A stretch of DNA of 64,000 nt from Chloroflexota bacterium (GTDB lineage: Bacteria; Chloroflexota; UBA11872). This document shows positions 34,633 to 43,611 of the stretch, in pieces (within the stretch, counting starts at the first letter, position 1; the number at the start of each line of letters is the position of its first letter). Location: NCBI GenBank assembly GCA_026706485.1, contig JAPOYR010000006.1:126005-190004 (forward strand), written 5' to 3'. Below the pieces are notes generated by a model, which ran no database searches, had not been told where the DNA came from, and saw nothing but the letters and a program-made list of their open reading frames with translations. A program made the position numbers and the translations under genes.

Positions 34633-35397
34633 TTACGTGGCGCGGCGGTCCCTGGCTGCCGTGCCTCCGTAGGGCGACCGCGACGGCCGGTTCGGCGTGG
34701 TGGCGCTGGGGCAGATGTCGTTGAGCGTGCACGCCTCGCACTGCGGCTGCCGCGCCTCGCACACGCGGCGCCCGTGAAAGATCACCCCGATCCCCGCGAA
34801 GATCCAGTCGTCGCGCTCGATGAGGTCCATCAGGTCGCGTTCGATTCGCACCGGGTCGTCGTGCTTCGTGAACCCCAGCCGCTGCGACAGCCGGGCCACG
34901 TGGGTGTCCACCACCACCCCGCTCGGGATGCCGAACGCCTCGCCCAGCACCACGTTGGCGGTCTTGCGGGCCACGCCCCGCAGCTTGAGGAGCGAGTCCA
35001 TGCTCGTGGGCACCTGGCCGTCGAACTCCTCGACCAGATGGGCGGCGGTGGCCCGGATAGACCTCGCCTTCTGCCGGTAGAACCCGGTGGGGTGCACGAT
35101 GTCTTCCACGTCTGCCTGCGGCGCCGACGCCAGCGCCTCCGCCGTCGGGTAGCGGGCAAACAGCGTGGGCGTCACCTTGTTCACCGCCACGTCGGTGGTC
35201 TGCGCCGAGAGGATCACGGCGATCAGCAGCTGGAAGGGGTCGGTGTAGGTCAGCTCGGCTGCGGCCTCCGGGTAGAGATCGCGGAGGCGGCGGATGATCT
35301 CCGCGGTGCGGGCACGCCGCGCGGCCTTTGACTCGCGCCAGCTGCGCACCGGCGGGCCCGACCGCCGCCTGGAAACCCTGCCGCGACGCGCTGCCAT
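34633..35397 (-). CDS. nth: Endonuclease III
   Basis: A 254-residue base-excision DNA glycosylase/AP lyase. The helix-hairpin-helix is LKLRGVARKTANVV with catalytic K145; D164 sits in VVVDTHVARLSQRL. The [4Fe-4S] cluster ligands C213-x6-C220-x2-C223-x5-C229 are complete. The N-terminus has a basic leader of about 28 residues not seen in the E. coli protein. It removes oxidised pyrimidines. Confidence 0.95.
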   Translation of the reverse strand: MAARRGRVSRRRSGPPVRSWRESKAARRARTAEIIRRLRDLYPEAAAELTYTDPFQLLIAVILSAQTTDVAVNKVTPTLFARYPTAEALASAPQADVEDIVHPTGFYRQKARSIRATAAHLVEEFDGQVPTSMDSLLKLRGVARKTANVVLGEAFGIPSGVVVDTHVARLSQRLGFTKHDDPVRIERDLMDLIERDDWIFAGIGVIFHGRRVCEARQPQCEACTLNDICPSATTPNRPSRSPYGGTAARDRRAT

Positions 35398-35540
35398 TCG
35401 CGGAGCATATCGCGCGTACGGCGCGGCCACGGCCCGGCGCATGTCGGTTCCCTCACTGAAGGCCGCTGATATGATCGGGCAATCTTGATTCTCGGTATGG
35501 CTGCAACCAACAGACGCGCGTCGTTCCGAGGCGGAAGACC

Positions 35541-37439
35541 ATGACGGCCGACGCTTCCGACCAATCGCCGTCGCGGCGCGCGCTGCTCCTGGCTGGTCTG
35601 GGAGTCGTCGGATTCGCGGCAGCCGCTCCGGTCGCTCTGGTCGCGGCCCTCTTGCGCGGCGACGACGGGCTGTTGCCGGCCGGCACCCACATTGATGGCG
35701 TTGACGTGGGCGGGCTTTCCCCCGAGGAAGCCGTGGCGCGGCTGGAGGCCTACTGGGCCTCTTATCTGGCGAACCCCGTGAGCTTCGAGCTCGGCGGCCG
35801 GACGTGGCGTCCATCCGCCGCCGACGTCGGCCTCACGGTGGACTACCGGGGCGCGCTGCGCGGCGTGCTGGCCGCGCAGGGCGGAGGCGGCATCACGCGT
35901 CGGATCTCCGAGCCGCCGGTGTCCGTCAGTCGCGACCTGGTCGCCGCAACATTCGATTCGGATGCGCTGCGTGCTTACGTGTCCGGCATTGCCCAGGGCT
36001 TCGATCAGCCGGCCGTGGACGCCAGCGTGAACCTGGCGGGAGCCGACGTGGCTGCCGTGCGGCCCGGCCAGACCGGCCGCGTGGTCGACATCGAGGCGGC
36101 GGTGCGGGCCGTTGGCGATCTCACCCAACCGACGCCGCCGGGCCGCGTGATCGCGCTGGCCTTTCGAGAGGATGTCCCGGCCTATACCACGGACCACGCG
36201 CGCGCGGCGCTCGACGCGATCACGCGCATGACCAGCGCCCCGCTGTGGCTGATGCACAAGGGGCGCGGGTGGACCATCACTCCCCAGGAGCTGCGGGCCG
36301 CCATCGACGTCCAGGCGAACGGCAGCACCTTGACACCAACCCTGGACTTCACGCGCTTTAATGACCTCTTCACGCTCATCGACGACACCCTCGCCGCCGA
36401 GCCGCACCCCACGGTGTTCGAGTACGACGAGGCCCGCAATCGCGTGCTGGCCTTCCAAGTGGGCAATCCGGGGCAGATCGTGGATCGCGCCGCGCTCGAG
36501 GAGGCGATGGCGCGGGCGGTGGCCTCGCCCGACGAGCGCGTGATCGAAATCCCGCTGACGCTGCTCAACACGGGCGCCGACTTCGCCGAGAATCCATTGG
36601 GCATTCGGGACCTGCTGGCCATCGGCGATTCGATCTATAAGGGGTCGCCCGACTACCGCCTGCACAACATCTCCGTTGGCGCCCGAAAGCTCGACGGTCT
36701 GGTCGTCCCGGCGGGTGAGACGTTCTCGTTCCTCGAGAGCATTGGGCCATTCGAGCTTCGGAATGGCTGGGTTGAAGGTAGCGTGATCCTCGCCGACAAG
36801 ACCGAGCAGGGCATCGGGGGCGGCATCTGCCAGGTGTCCACGACACTCTTTCGCGCCGTCCTCAACGCCGGACTTCGAATCGAGGAGCGATGGCCGCACC
36901 TGTATCGCGTGCGCTACTACGAGATGGGCCCGGCGCCGATCGGGATCGACGCCACGATCTTCAGCCCCGGCCTCGACTTCAAGTTCCGCAACGACACCGA
37001 GCATCCAATCATGCTGCGCGCCTTCGCCGACGAACAGCTCGGCGCCCTGACGTTCGAAGTGTGGGGCGTCAACGACGGTCGACGGGTCGAAATCGTGGAC
37101 CACGAATTGAAAGATTGGGAAGACCCCCCGCCGGACGAGGGCATCTTGGATCCGACCGAAGAGCCGGAGTTCGAGGAGCAAGTGGAATGGTCCAAGCGCG
37201 GCGTGCTGGCGGCGTTCTCGCGCGTGATCACCTGGCCCGACGGCAGCGAAACCCGATCGACCTTCCGGTCGAGTTTCGTGCCGTGGCCCAACCGTTACGT
37301 CGTCGGTATCGACGTCGCCAAGGCCAGGTTTCCGACGCAGTACAACGAGTGGTTCGACGAGAACCCGGAAGATGCCGCGCGCTGGGGCGTGACGCGGGCG
37401 CCCGACCCGCCCGAGGATCCGGACGCGCCGGCCGGCTAG
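35541..37439 (+). CDS. VanW family protein with peptidoglycan-binding-like domains
   Basis: A 632-residue protein with an N-terminal membrane anchor (LLLAGLGVVGFAAAAPVALV), two copies of the PG_binding_4-like domain that accompanies VanW and YkuD (INGVDVGGLSPEEA form: HIDGVDVGGLSPEEAVARLE), then the VanW domain (HNISVGARKLDGLVVPAGET, GIGGGICQVSTTLFRAVL, FKFRNDTEHPIML). A G5-like tail is absent. The role is probably in the cell envelope; vancomycin resistance is not implied. It stands alone between nth and tRNA-Pro. Confidence 0.9.
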   Translation: MTADASDQSPSRRALLLAGLGVVGFAAAAPVALVAALLRGDDGLLPAGTHIDGVDVGGLSPEEAVARLEAYWASYLANPVSFELGGRTWRPSAADVGLTVDYRGALRGVLAAQGGGGITRRISEPPVSVSRDLVAATFDSDALRAYVSGIAQGFDQPAVDASVNLAGADVAAVRPGQTGRVVDIEAAVRAVGDLTQPTPPGRVIALAFREDVPAYTTDHARAALDAITRMTSAPLWLMHKGRGWTITPQELRAAIDVQANGSTLTPTLDFTRFNDLFTLIDDTLAAEPHPTVFEYDEARNRVLAFQVGNPGQIVDRAALEEAMARAVASPDERVIEIPLTLLNTGADFAENPLGIRDLLAIGDSIYKGSPDYRLHNISVGARKLDGLVVPAGETFSFLESIGPFELRNGWVEGSVILADKTEQGIGGGICQVSTTLFRAVLNAGLRIEERWPHLYRVRYYEMGPAPIGIDATIFSPGLDFKFRNDTEHPIMLRAFADEQLGALTFEVWGVNDGRRVEIVDHELKDWEDPPPDEGILDPTEEPEFEEQVEWSKRGVLAAFSRVITWPDGSETRSTFRSSFVPWPNRYVVGIDVAKARFPTQYNEWFDENPEDAARWGVTRAPDPPEDPDAPAG

Positions 37440-37472
37440 CCGCCGTCTGCGGTCGGTCGCTGAGAGTCCGTC

Positions 37473-37492
37473 ATTCCCGCGGAGGCGGGAAT
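37473..37492. repeat. Perfect hairpin ATTCCCGC-GGAG-GCGGGAAT
   Basis: ATTCCCGC (37473-37480) and GCGGGAAT (37485-37492) are perfect reverse complements around a GGAG loop, 33 bases after the VanW stop. A related, longer form occurs at 44165-44215. It may serve as a terminator-like or interspersed element. There is no T-run, so intrinsic termination is unproven. Confidence 0.6.
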
Positions 37493-37651
37493 CCACCCTT
37501 CGGCCTTCGCCGGGCGAACCGGACAGGCCGGCATCATGCCCCATTGCGACGTCACACGATGTCGGGTCCAGATGCCGAATCAGCGCACTCCCCCGCCGTC
37601 GAACGCTAGCCAAGCGGCCGCGCGCCCTTCTAGGATGGACGGACGACTATG

Positions 37652-37728
37652 CGGGGCGTGGCGCAGCCTGGCAGCGCGCATCGTTTGGGACGATGAGGTC
37701 GCGAGTTCGAATCTCGCCGCCCCGACCA
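37652..37728 (+). tRNA. tRNA-Pro (anticodon TGG)
   Basis: A full cloverleaf is visible: acceptor CGGGGCG with CGCCCCG, D-arm GCGC...GCGC, anticodon stem CATCG/CGATG around loop TTTGGGA, T-arm GCGAG TTCGAAT CTCGC, discriminator A and encoded CCA. The anticodon TGG reads proline CCA and related codons. Confidence 0.95.
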
Positions 37729-37902
37729 CCGAGCATTGCTGACGCCGGCGGCCGGGGGTAGACGGAGTTGGTGCGCGGTCGTCGCCACTGTGGGCCGCCT
37801 CCAGCGCTGGAGCGTTGACGTGACGATGAGAACGACAACCGAGGTTCTTGGGACTGCCATCCATCGGCGTCCTGTGGTGACGGCGTTCGGACTCCCGACC
37901 TG

Positions 37903-38922
37903 ATGGGCGCCAGGCGGCCGGGGTGGCGCGTCCTCCGGGCTGGAGTCGCGATCCTGCTCACGGCCGGCCTGCTGGCGATCAGCGGCGTCCCGGTGATCCT
38001 GGCCGCGCCGGGCGAGCCTCCCGCGCCACCCGGGCTCGCCGCGGCGGCGAACGCCACGCCGCCGCCAGTCAAGGAGCCGCCGCCGGAGCCAACCGCTCCG
38101 CCGACCTCGACCGACGAGGCGCACGAATCGGTGGGCAAGTCCCTGGATCTGACCCGGTCGGTGGAAGGGCGCGCGATCCAAGTCGTGGAACTCGGCGGCG
38201 GACCGCGCTGGGTCGCCGTCATTGGCGGCATCCACCAGGGCAACGAGGCGAACACCACCGACCTCGTCGAGCTGCTGCTCGACCACTTCCGGGCCAATCT
38301 CGACCTGATTCCCGATGGCGTTGGCCTGGCGCTGATTCCCGATCTCAACCCCGACGGCGCCGTGGCGGGCACGCGCGAAAACGCGAACGGCGTCGACCTC
38401 AATCGCAACTGGGACTCCAACTGGCAGCCCGACAGCTACGGCCCCTCCGGGCTGGTTGTCGGAGGGGGCGGCGCGCGCCCATTCTCGGAGCCGGAGACCC
38501 GCGCCCTCGCGCGCTACCTGGTTGACCGGCCGTTCGTGGCGGCGATCTTCTATCACAGTCTTGGCGCCCTGGTCGTGGCCGGCCATGGCGACGACGGCGG
38601 CTCGGCTGAGCTTGCGCGCGTGATTGCCTTAGCTGCGCAGTACCTCTATCTCACGGAGTGGACGGTCTATCCCCTCAGCGGCCAAGCCACCGACTACCTC
38701 GCGAATCAGGGCATTCACGCCGTGGACGTGGAGCTGACCAACTACACCGACCCGGACTTTGCACAAAATCTACGGGGGCTCACCGCGGCCCTGGCGTGGG
38801 CACGGACGCTCGACGTTCCCCCGCACGCCGAGCGCAACATCCCGGAGCAGATATCCACTCGCTGTGGGTGCAAGCTGGGCGTTGACTGTCCGGGATTCGC
38901 GCCCGCGCTGTGCCTGTGGTGA
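37903..38922 (+). CDS. M14 family zinc carboxypeptidase, secreted
   Basis: A 339-residue protein with a signal peptide ([20 protein letters not shown]), a Pro-rich linker, and an M14 domain from about residue 85. [14 protein letters not shown] supplies the His and Glu zinc ligands, [12 protein letters not shown] is the substrate-binding NRNWD motif, and [10 protein letters not shown] carries the third zinc ligand His. [13 protein letters not shown] places the catalytic Glu. The short C-terminus has two or three cysteines ([13 protein letters not shown]). It probably trims peptides or murein outside the cell. Confidence 0.88.
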   Translation: MGARRPGWRVLRAGVAILLTAGLLAISGVPVILAAPGEPPAPPGLAAAANATPPPVKEPPPEPTAPPTSTDEAHESVGKSLDLTRSVEGRAIQVVELGGGPRWVAVIGGIHQGNEANTTDLVELLLDHFRANLDLIPDGVGLALIPDLNPDGAVAGTRENANGVDLNRNWDSNWQPDSYGPSGLVVGGGGARPFSEPETRALARYLVDRPFVAAIFYHSLGALVVAGHGDDGGSAELARVIALAAQYLYLTEWTVYPLSGQATDYLANQGIHAVDVELTNYTDPDFAQNLRGLTAALAWARTLDVPPHAERNIPEQISTRCGCKLGVDCPGFAPALCLW

Positions 38923-38929
38923 CGAAGTC

Positions 38930-39733
38930 CTAGGAGGCTCCCCAGACTTCCGGCGTGCCAACCGACTGGTATTTGCGCAGGGCGAAGCGAAGGGTCACCA
39001 GCCCGCCGGCCATCATGGCCAATCCCACCGGGAGACCCAACACGCCGGGCATCAGGTACTCGTCCGGCCGCAACGCAAACGCCACCGGATAGAACACGGT
39101 GAACGCGATCGGAATGGCCGTCAGGACGCCCCGCAGCGGCTGACCCATGATGTCGATGGGGTACCGCGAGTGGTCCATGAACGACGCGATGCCGTGAAAG
39201 AACTGTCGCGAGCGCGTGAACCACGCGCACGACAGGAACATGATGAGCCGCATGCCGGTCAGCACGAATACGGTGCACAGCAGTGCCAGCAGCAACAGGC
39301 CAGTCTGCCCCAGACTTTCGAAGACTCCGCTGTTCACGGCCGACACGGCCGTGGTGGCGACGAAGGTGATGACGACCATCGAGTAGCGCGGGTGCGAGGC
39401 ATCGAGGTTTGCCCAAAGCACGATCGGCACGGGGCGCACCCGGGCATAGTCGAACTGGCCTGAGTAGAAGTAGGAGTCCACCTTGTTCGGGAACGCGAAG
39501 AGGAAGTTCCCGATTGCGTCGGCCAGCATCGCCATGCTCCACATCAGCATGACTTCCCACGCCGTCCATTGGCCAAGCTGGGGAGTCACGGCAAAGATCA
39601 CGCCGATGAACGCCAGTCGAACGGCTCGATACAACAGGTCGCCGATGACGGTGGCGATGGTGTCCGCGCGGTACTGTGCGAGCACCTTGGGCATGAGCCG
39701 AAAGCCTTCAACGTAGATCCAGGCCCAGCGCAC
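38930..39733 (-). CDS. ABC-2 family permease B (copy beside the ATPase)
   Basis: A 267-residue membrane protein with six helices. The start VRWAWIYVEGFRL (GTG) matches its paralogue MRWAWIYVEGLRL at 41757-42560, and both end in RKYQSVGTPE and WGAS. This is the ABC-2 type (DUF990/ABC2_membrane_6-like) pattern. The stop of permease A lies 2 bases upstream, so the pair is coupled. It likely forms a heterodimer with permease A and uses the ATPase at 40561-41562. Substrate unknown. Confidence 0.88.
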   Translation of the reverse strand: MRWAWIYVEGFRLMPKVLAQYRADTIATVIGDLLYRAVRLAFIGVIFAVTPQLGQWTAWEVMLMWSMAMLADAIGNFLFAFPNKVDSYFYSGQFDYARVRPVPIVLWANLDASHPRYSMVVITFVATTAVSAVNSGVFESLGQTGLLLLALLCTVFVLTGMRLIMFLSCAWFTRSRQFFHGIASFMDHSRYPIDIMGQPLRGVLTAIPIAFTVFYPVAFALRPDEYLMPGVLGLPVGLAMMAGGLVTLRFALRKYQSVGTPEVWGAS

Positions 39734-39735
39734 GG

Positions 39736-40551
39736 TCAGCCGCCCTGGACCAGCACGCGACGCACCAGCCGCATCCAAAGGAATCGCCCCGCCACGATCA
39801 TTCCAACGCCCCAGGCTGCTTGAACACCGAGGGCCGCAAGCGCATCGAGGCCCTCCAGCCGTCCGAGGTAGATCAAGGTTGGCGAGGACACCATCGCGTG
39901 GAATGGAAACACTAGCGCGAGGGTGCCCAGCCATGCCGGGAGCAACGAAAGGGGAACAAGCCCGCCGCTCAGCAGCTCCTGCACGGCCACCCGAAACATG
40001 TGGATACCAGGTGACCGGGTGACGACGATCGTCAACGCGGCCATCAGGTAGTGAAAGCCGGCGGCCACCAGCCACCCCAGCGCCACGCTCAGGGCAAACA
40101 GCACCGCCTGCACCCCTGAGTCCGGGTCGCCGATGACGCCGGTGAGACGGAAGACGAGCCACGTCGGCAGTGCCACCATCAGCGTGTCGACGGCAAACAC
40201 GCCCAGCCACTGGGAGTAGCGCAAGACCTGGTTGTCGATGGGCCGGACGAGGTCCATCGCAATCTCGCCGGAATCCACGCTGCCCATGGCCTTGTAGAAG
40301 AGCTGCCGGTTGGCATGGCTCATGCGGGCCAGGCTCACGACCTGCGCGACGGCGATGTAGGTGGCCAGCTCCGCCGCGGTGAACTCCGCTTGGGCCTCGG
40401 GCGAGTTCTGCCGGATCGCGTCCCAGAGATTCACCAGAATCCACGTATTGAGCAGGGTGATGCCCAGACTCATGAAGAACCCGAACCGAAGCGCCAGGCT
40501 GACCTTCACGTACGACCAGGCGACGGCGGTGAGCTTGACGAGTTCCCGCAC
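39736..40551 (-). CDS. ABC-2 family permease A (copy beside the ATPase)
   Basis: A 271-residue membrane protein with six helices. WSYVKVSLALRFGFFMSLGI, ARMSHANRQLFYKAMGSVDS and RPIDNQVLRYSQWLGVFAVD match its duplicate at 42563-43378, and both end in WTRLVRRVLVQGG-like tails (MRLVRRVLVQGG here). The GTG start lies 9 bases after the ATPase stop, and the junction sequence TAGCCCGGCC is shared with the duplicated copy. It pairs with permease B. Confidence 0.88.
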   Translation of the reverse strand: MRELVKLTAVAWSYVKVSLALRFGFFMSLGITLLNTWILVNLWDAIRQNSPEAQAEFTAAELATYIAVAQVVSLARMSHANRQLFYKAMGSVDSGEIAMDLVRPIDNQVLRYSQWLGVFAVDTLMVALPTWLVFRLTGVIGDPDSGVQAVLFALSVALGWLVAAGFHYLMAALTIVVTRSPGIHMFRVAVQELLSGGLVPLSLLPAWLGTLALVFPFHAMVSSPTLIYLGRLEGLDALAALGVQAAWGVGMIVAGRFLWMRLVRRVLVQGG

Positions 40552-40560
40552 GAGGCCGGG

Positions 40561-41562
40561 CTAGTCCACGCCGTGCTGATAGACGCTGAGGATCACGTCC
40601 TCGATCGGCGGATCGAGCACCGTGATGCTCCGCAGCCGAGAAGTCTCCATGATGAGGCTCACGGCGCTCACGATGTCTTCGGCGGCGCCAATGCCCGACA
40701 CCCGCAGGCGCGTGCCGTCGACCACGATGGCGGCTCCCGGCCAGCGCTCGGCCAGCCTGGCGCGCGTGGCATGCGCCGATCCATCGGCCAACTCGGCCTG
40801 GATCGAACGCGTCGAGGCGTGGCGGTTCAGCAGGTGCTCCAGCGATCCGTCATAGATGAGCGCGCCCTCGTTGAGCACCAGCACGCGCTCGCACAGCTCC
40901 TGGATGTCGGTGAGGTCGTGGGTGGTGAGGATGATCGCGGTTTGGTGCTCCTGGCTGATGGAGCGGATGAACTCGCGGATCGCGTGCTTGCCCTCGATGT
41001 CAAGGCCAATCGTCGGCTCGTCCAGATAGACCACCTGTGGACGGTGCAGGAACGCCGCCGCCAACTCGCAGCGCATGCGCTGGCCGAGGCTCAGCGTTCG
41101 CACTGACTGGCGCATCAGCTCATCGAGCCCCAGCAGCTCGGACAGCTCCCGCAGCCGCGCCTCGTAGTCCGCCTGGCTCAAGCCGTAGACCTTCCGCAGC
41201 AGCGCATAGGCGTCGATGGGCGGCAGGTCCCACAGCAGGTGCGACCGTTGGCCGAACAGCACGCCGATGTTGCGCGCGTTGTCGATGCGTTGCTTGAAGG
41301 GGTCGAGTCCCAGGATCCGGGCGTCGCCGGATGTGGGGTAGAGCACGCCCGCCAGGATCTTGACCGTCGTCGATTTGCCGGCGCCATTTGGTCCCAGCAA
41401 GCCGACGATCTCGCCCTCGGCCACGTCGAACGACACGTCGTCGACGCCGCGAATCTCGCGGTACTGCGGCGCGACGAACGACCGCAGCCACCCGAGGCGT
41501 CCGGGACGCCGCCGTTCGACGCGATAGGTCTTGGTCAGGCCATTGGCCTCGATTGCCGCGAT
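40561..41562 (-). CDS. ABC transporter ATP-binding protein with non-canonical start
   Basis: A 333-residue ATPase when the conserved N-terminus (IAAIEANGLTKTYRVERRRP, then REIRGVDDVSF) is included. Walker A is GPNGAGKST, signature LSLGQRMRCELA, Walker B VVYLDEPTIGLD, switch His TTHDLTD. The first ATG/GTG/TTG in frame is GTG at 41436, which would remove the first beta strands. Upstream of it the frame stays open back to a TAG near 41620 with no standard start. The ATC at 41562 follows GGAAGCGAGG, and the codon two before it is GTT; one of these is the likely start, or a base error hides a GTG. It serves the permeases on both sides. Confidence 0.85.
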   Translation of the reverse strand: MAAIEANGLTKTYRVERRRPGRLGWLRSFVAPQYREIRGVDDVSFDVAEGEIVGLLGPNGAGKSTTVKILAGVLYPTSGDARILGLDPFKQRIDNARNIGVLFGQRSHLLWDLPPIDAYALLRKVYGLSQADYEARLRELSELLGLDELMRQSVRTLSLGQRMRCELAAAFLHRPQVVYLDEPTIGLDIEGKHAIREFIRSISQEHQTAIILTTHDLTDIQELCERVLVLNEGALIYDGSLEHLLNRHASTRSIQAELADGSAHATRARLAERWPGAAIVVDGTRLRVSGIGAAEDIVSAVSLIMETSRLRSITVLDPPIEDVILSVYQHGVD

Positions 41563-41756
41563 GGGAACCTCGCTTCCGCTTGCGGTGGTTGGATTCCTGG
41601 CTGCCGCTGACGCGGCGCCCCAATATTCAGCCTACTCCCCACCGCGATGAGCGTCAGGGGCTCCCCTGAAGCTGGGAACTCAACCGCGAACGCTGGAATC
41701 CTGGCGCCCCGGCTGTCCTCCTGCGACTAGCGACATCCGCTGCCGCCGCGGACCTT

Positions 41757-42560
41757 CTAGGAAGCTCCCCACATCTCCGGGGTGCCGACCGACTGATATT
41801 TGCGGAAGGCGAATCGGAGCATCACCAGACCCCCGGCCATCATGATTGCCGCCACGGGCAGCCCCAGGATGCCCGGCATCAAGTACTCGTCCGGCCGCAG
41901 GGCGAACGCGGCGGGATAGAACACCGTGAACGCCAGCGGAATGGCCGTCAACACGCCTCGGAGTGGTTGGTCCATGACGTCGATGGGGTAGCGCGAGTGA
42001 TCGGTGAAGGCGGCAATCCCGTGCGATAGCACGCGCGACCGCGTGAACCAGGCCGCCAGGCAGAAGAGCATCAGCCGCATGCCGATGAACACCAATCCGG
42101 TGCTCAAAAGGGCGATTGCCAGCAGCCCCATCTGCCCGGCGCTTCCCAGAATTCCTGTGTTCGCCGCCGACACGATCGCCACGCTGAGCATCACAACGAC
42201 CAAGCTGACATAGCGCGGCTGGGTCGCCACCGTATTGGCCCACAGCACGATCGGGGCCGGTCGGACTCGGACGTAGTCGAGATCTCCTTCGTGGAAATAG
42301 CGGTCAATCACCGTCGGAAAGACGAAGAGCAGGTTCCCGACGCTCTCGGCCAGCATGGCCGTGGCCCACATGAGGGTGATCTCCCACGGCCCCCACTGCC
42401 CCAATTGCGGCGTGACCGCGAATAGCAAACCGACCACCAGCAGCCGTATGACCCGGTATCCCAGATCGCCCAGAATCATCGAGAGCGCGTCCACGCGGTA
42501 TTGCGCCAGCCGCTTGAGCGTCAGCCGCAGACCCTCGACATAGATCCAGGCCCAGCGCAT
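41757..42560 (-). CDS. ABC-2 family permease B' (upstream duplicate)
   Basis: A 267-residue membrane protein, the same length as permease B at 38930-39733 and alignable throughout: MRWAWIYVEGLRLTLKRLAQ, FAVTPQLGQWGPWEI, VRVRPAPIVLWANT, HSRYPIDVMDQPLRGVLTAI, FRKYQSVGTPEMWGAS. The ATG follows the permease A' stop by 2 bases, the same spacing as in the other pair. A gap of 194 bases separates it from the ATPase start. Confidence 0.88.
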   Translation of the reverse strand: MRWAWIYVEGLRLTLKRLAQYRVDALSMILGDLGYRVIRLLVVGLLFAVTPQLGQWGPWEITLMWATAMLAESVGNLLFVFPTVIDRYFHEGDLDYVRVRPAPIVLWANTVATQPRYVSLVVVMLSVAIVSAANTGILGSAGQMGLLAIALLSTGLVFIGMRLMLFCLAAWFTRSRVLSHGIAAFTDHSRYPIDVMDQPLRGVLTAIPLAFTVFYPAAFALRPDEYLMPGILGLPVAAIMMAGGLVMLRFAFRKYQSVGTPEMWGAS

Positions 42561-42562
42561 CG

Positions 42563-43378
42563 TCAGCCTCCCTGGACCAGCACGCGCCGTACGAGCTGCG
42601 TCCAGAGCAAGCGACCGCTCACGATCAGGCCAAGGCCCCAGGCCGCCTGAATGCCCAGGGCCGCCAGCGCGTCAAGGCCTTGCAGATGACCGATGTAGAT
42701 CAGCGTCGGCGAGGACACCATCGCGTGAAACGGAAAGATCACCGCCGCCGTTGCCAGCCAGCCCGGCATCAGCGCCAGCGGGATGAAGCCGCCTCCCAGC
42801 ACCTCCTGCAGCGCCACGCGCAGCAGGTTGACGCCTGGCGTCTGGGTAATCACCAGTGTCAGGGCGGCTAGCAAATAGTGGAAGCCCGCCGCCACCAGCC
42901 AGCCCAGCGCCACGCTCACGGCAAACAGCCCCGCCTGCACGCCGGAATGCGGATCGCCGACGATGCCGGTGAGACGGAAGATCAGCCAGGTCGGGACGGC
43001 CACCATCAGCGCATCCACCGCGAATACGCCCAGCCATTGCGAGTAGCGCAAGACCTGGTTGTCGATGGGACGCACCAGGTCCATGGCGATCTCGCCCGTA
43101 TGGACGTGGCGCAGGGCCTGGTAGAAGAACTGCCGATTGGCGTGGCTCATCCGCGCCAGGCTCACGACCTGCGCAACCACGATGTAGGTCGCCAGCTCGA
43201 CGGCGGTGAATTCGGCTTGCGCCTCGACTGAATTCTGGCGGATCGCGGCCCATAGCCCCACGAGAATCCAGGTGGTGAGCAGGGTGATCGCCAGACTCAT
43301 GAAGAACCCGATGCGACGCGCCAGGCTGACCTTGACGTAGGACCATCCGACGGCGATGGGCAGAGTCACGGCGTGCAT
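42563..43378 (-). CDS. ABC-2 family permease A' (upstream duplicate)
   Basis: A 271-residue membrane protein, the same length as permease A. Conserved blocks include WSYVKVSLARRIGFFMSLAI, VVAQVVSLARMSHANRQFFY, MDLVRPIDNQVLRYSQWLG and the end WTQLVRRVLVQGG. Its ATG lies 8 bases after a decayed ATPase end, so its original leader was an ATPase gene. It is now the first intact gene of the operon and must rely on the ATPase encoded downstream. Confidence 0.88.
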   Translation of the reverse strand: MHAVTLPIAVGWSYVKVSLARRIGFFMSLAITLLTTWILVGLWAAIRQNSVEAQAEFTAVELATYIVVAQVVSLARMSHANRQFFYQALRHVHTGEIAMDLVRPIDNQVLRYSQWLGVFAVDALMVAVPTWLIFRLTGIVGDPHSGVQAGLFAVSVALGWLVAAGFHYLLAALTLVITQTPGVNLLRVALQEVLGGGFIPLALMPGWLATAAVIFPFHAMVSSPTLIYIGHLQGLDALAALGIQAAWGLGLIVSGRLLWTQLVRRVLVQGG

Positions 43379-43386
43379 CGGCCGGG

Positions 43387-43461
43387 CTATTCCACGCCGT
43401 GCCGAAAGGCGCTGAGGATCACGTCCTCGACTGGAGCGATGGAGACCTCCCGTGTACGCGT
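43387..43461 (-). pseudogene. Remnant of ABC ATPase C-terminus (second system)
   Basis: The minus strand reads TREVSIAPVEDVILSAFRHGVE and then TAG. The intact ATPase ends RSITVLDPPIEDVILSVYQHGVD and TAG. The stop-to-permease junction (TAGCCCGGCC) is also the same. No Walker or signature motif is found to the right, up to the divergent ferritin gene, so only about 24 codons survive. It shows that the permease pair was duplicated together with the end of the ATPase. Confidence 0.88.
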
Positions 43462-43611
43462 GGTGCGCGACTGCCTGACAGCCGCCAATGGCTCGCCGGA
43501 CCTCCAGCCTACTTCCCGCCGCGCCGCACGATGCCCGGGCTTTCGCGGCTCGGCGGCCTCCGTTGCATAGAATCGAGTAATACCGATCGGATTCTCAGGA
43601 GCCCCACCCGA

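Noticed and set aside
35541..37439. Vancomycin resistance from the VanW domain
   Set aside because: No vanHAX genes are present; VanW domains are widespread envelope proteins without a resistance role.
35250..37613. A 787-codon minus-strand open frame opposite the VanW gene
   Set aside because: It is the high-GC antisense shadow of the VanW frame, has no family motifs, and overlaps a clear gene.
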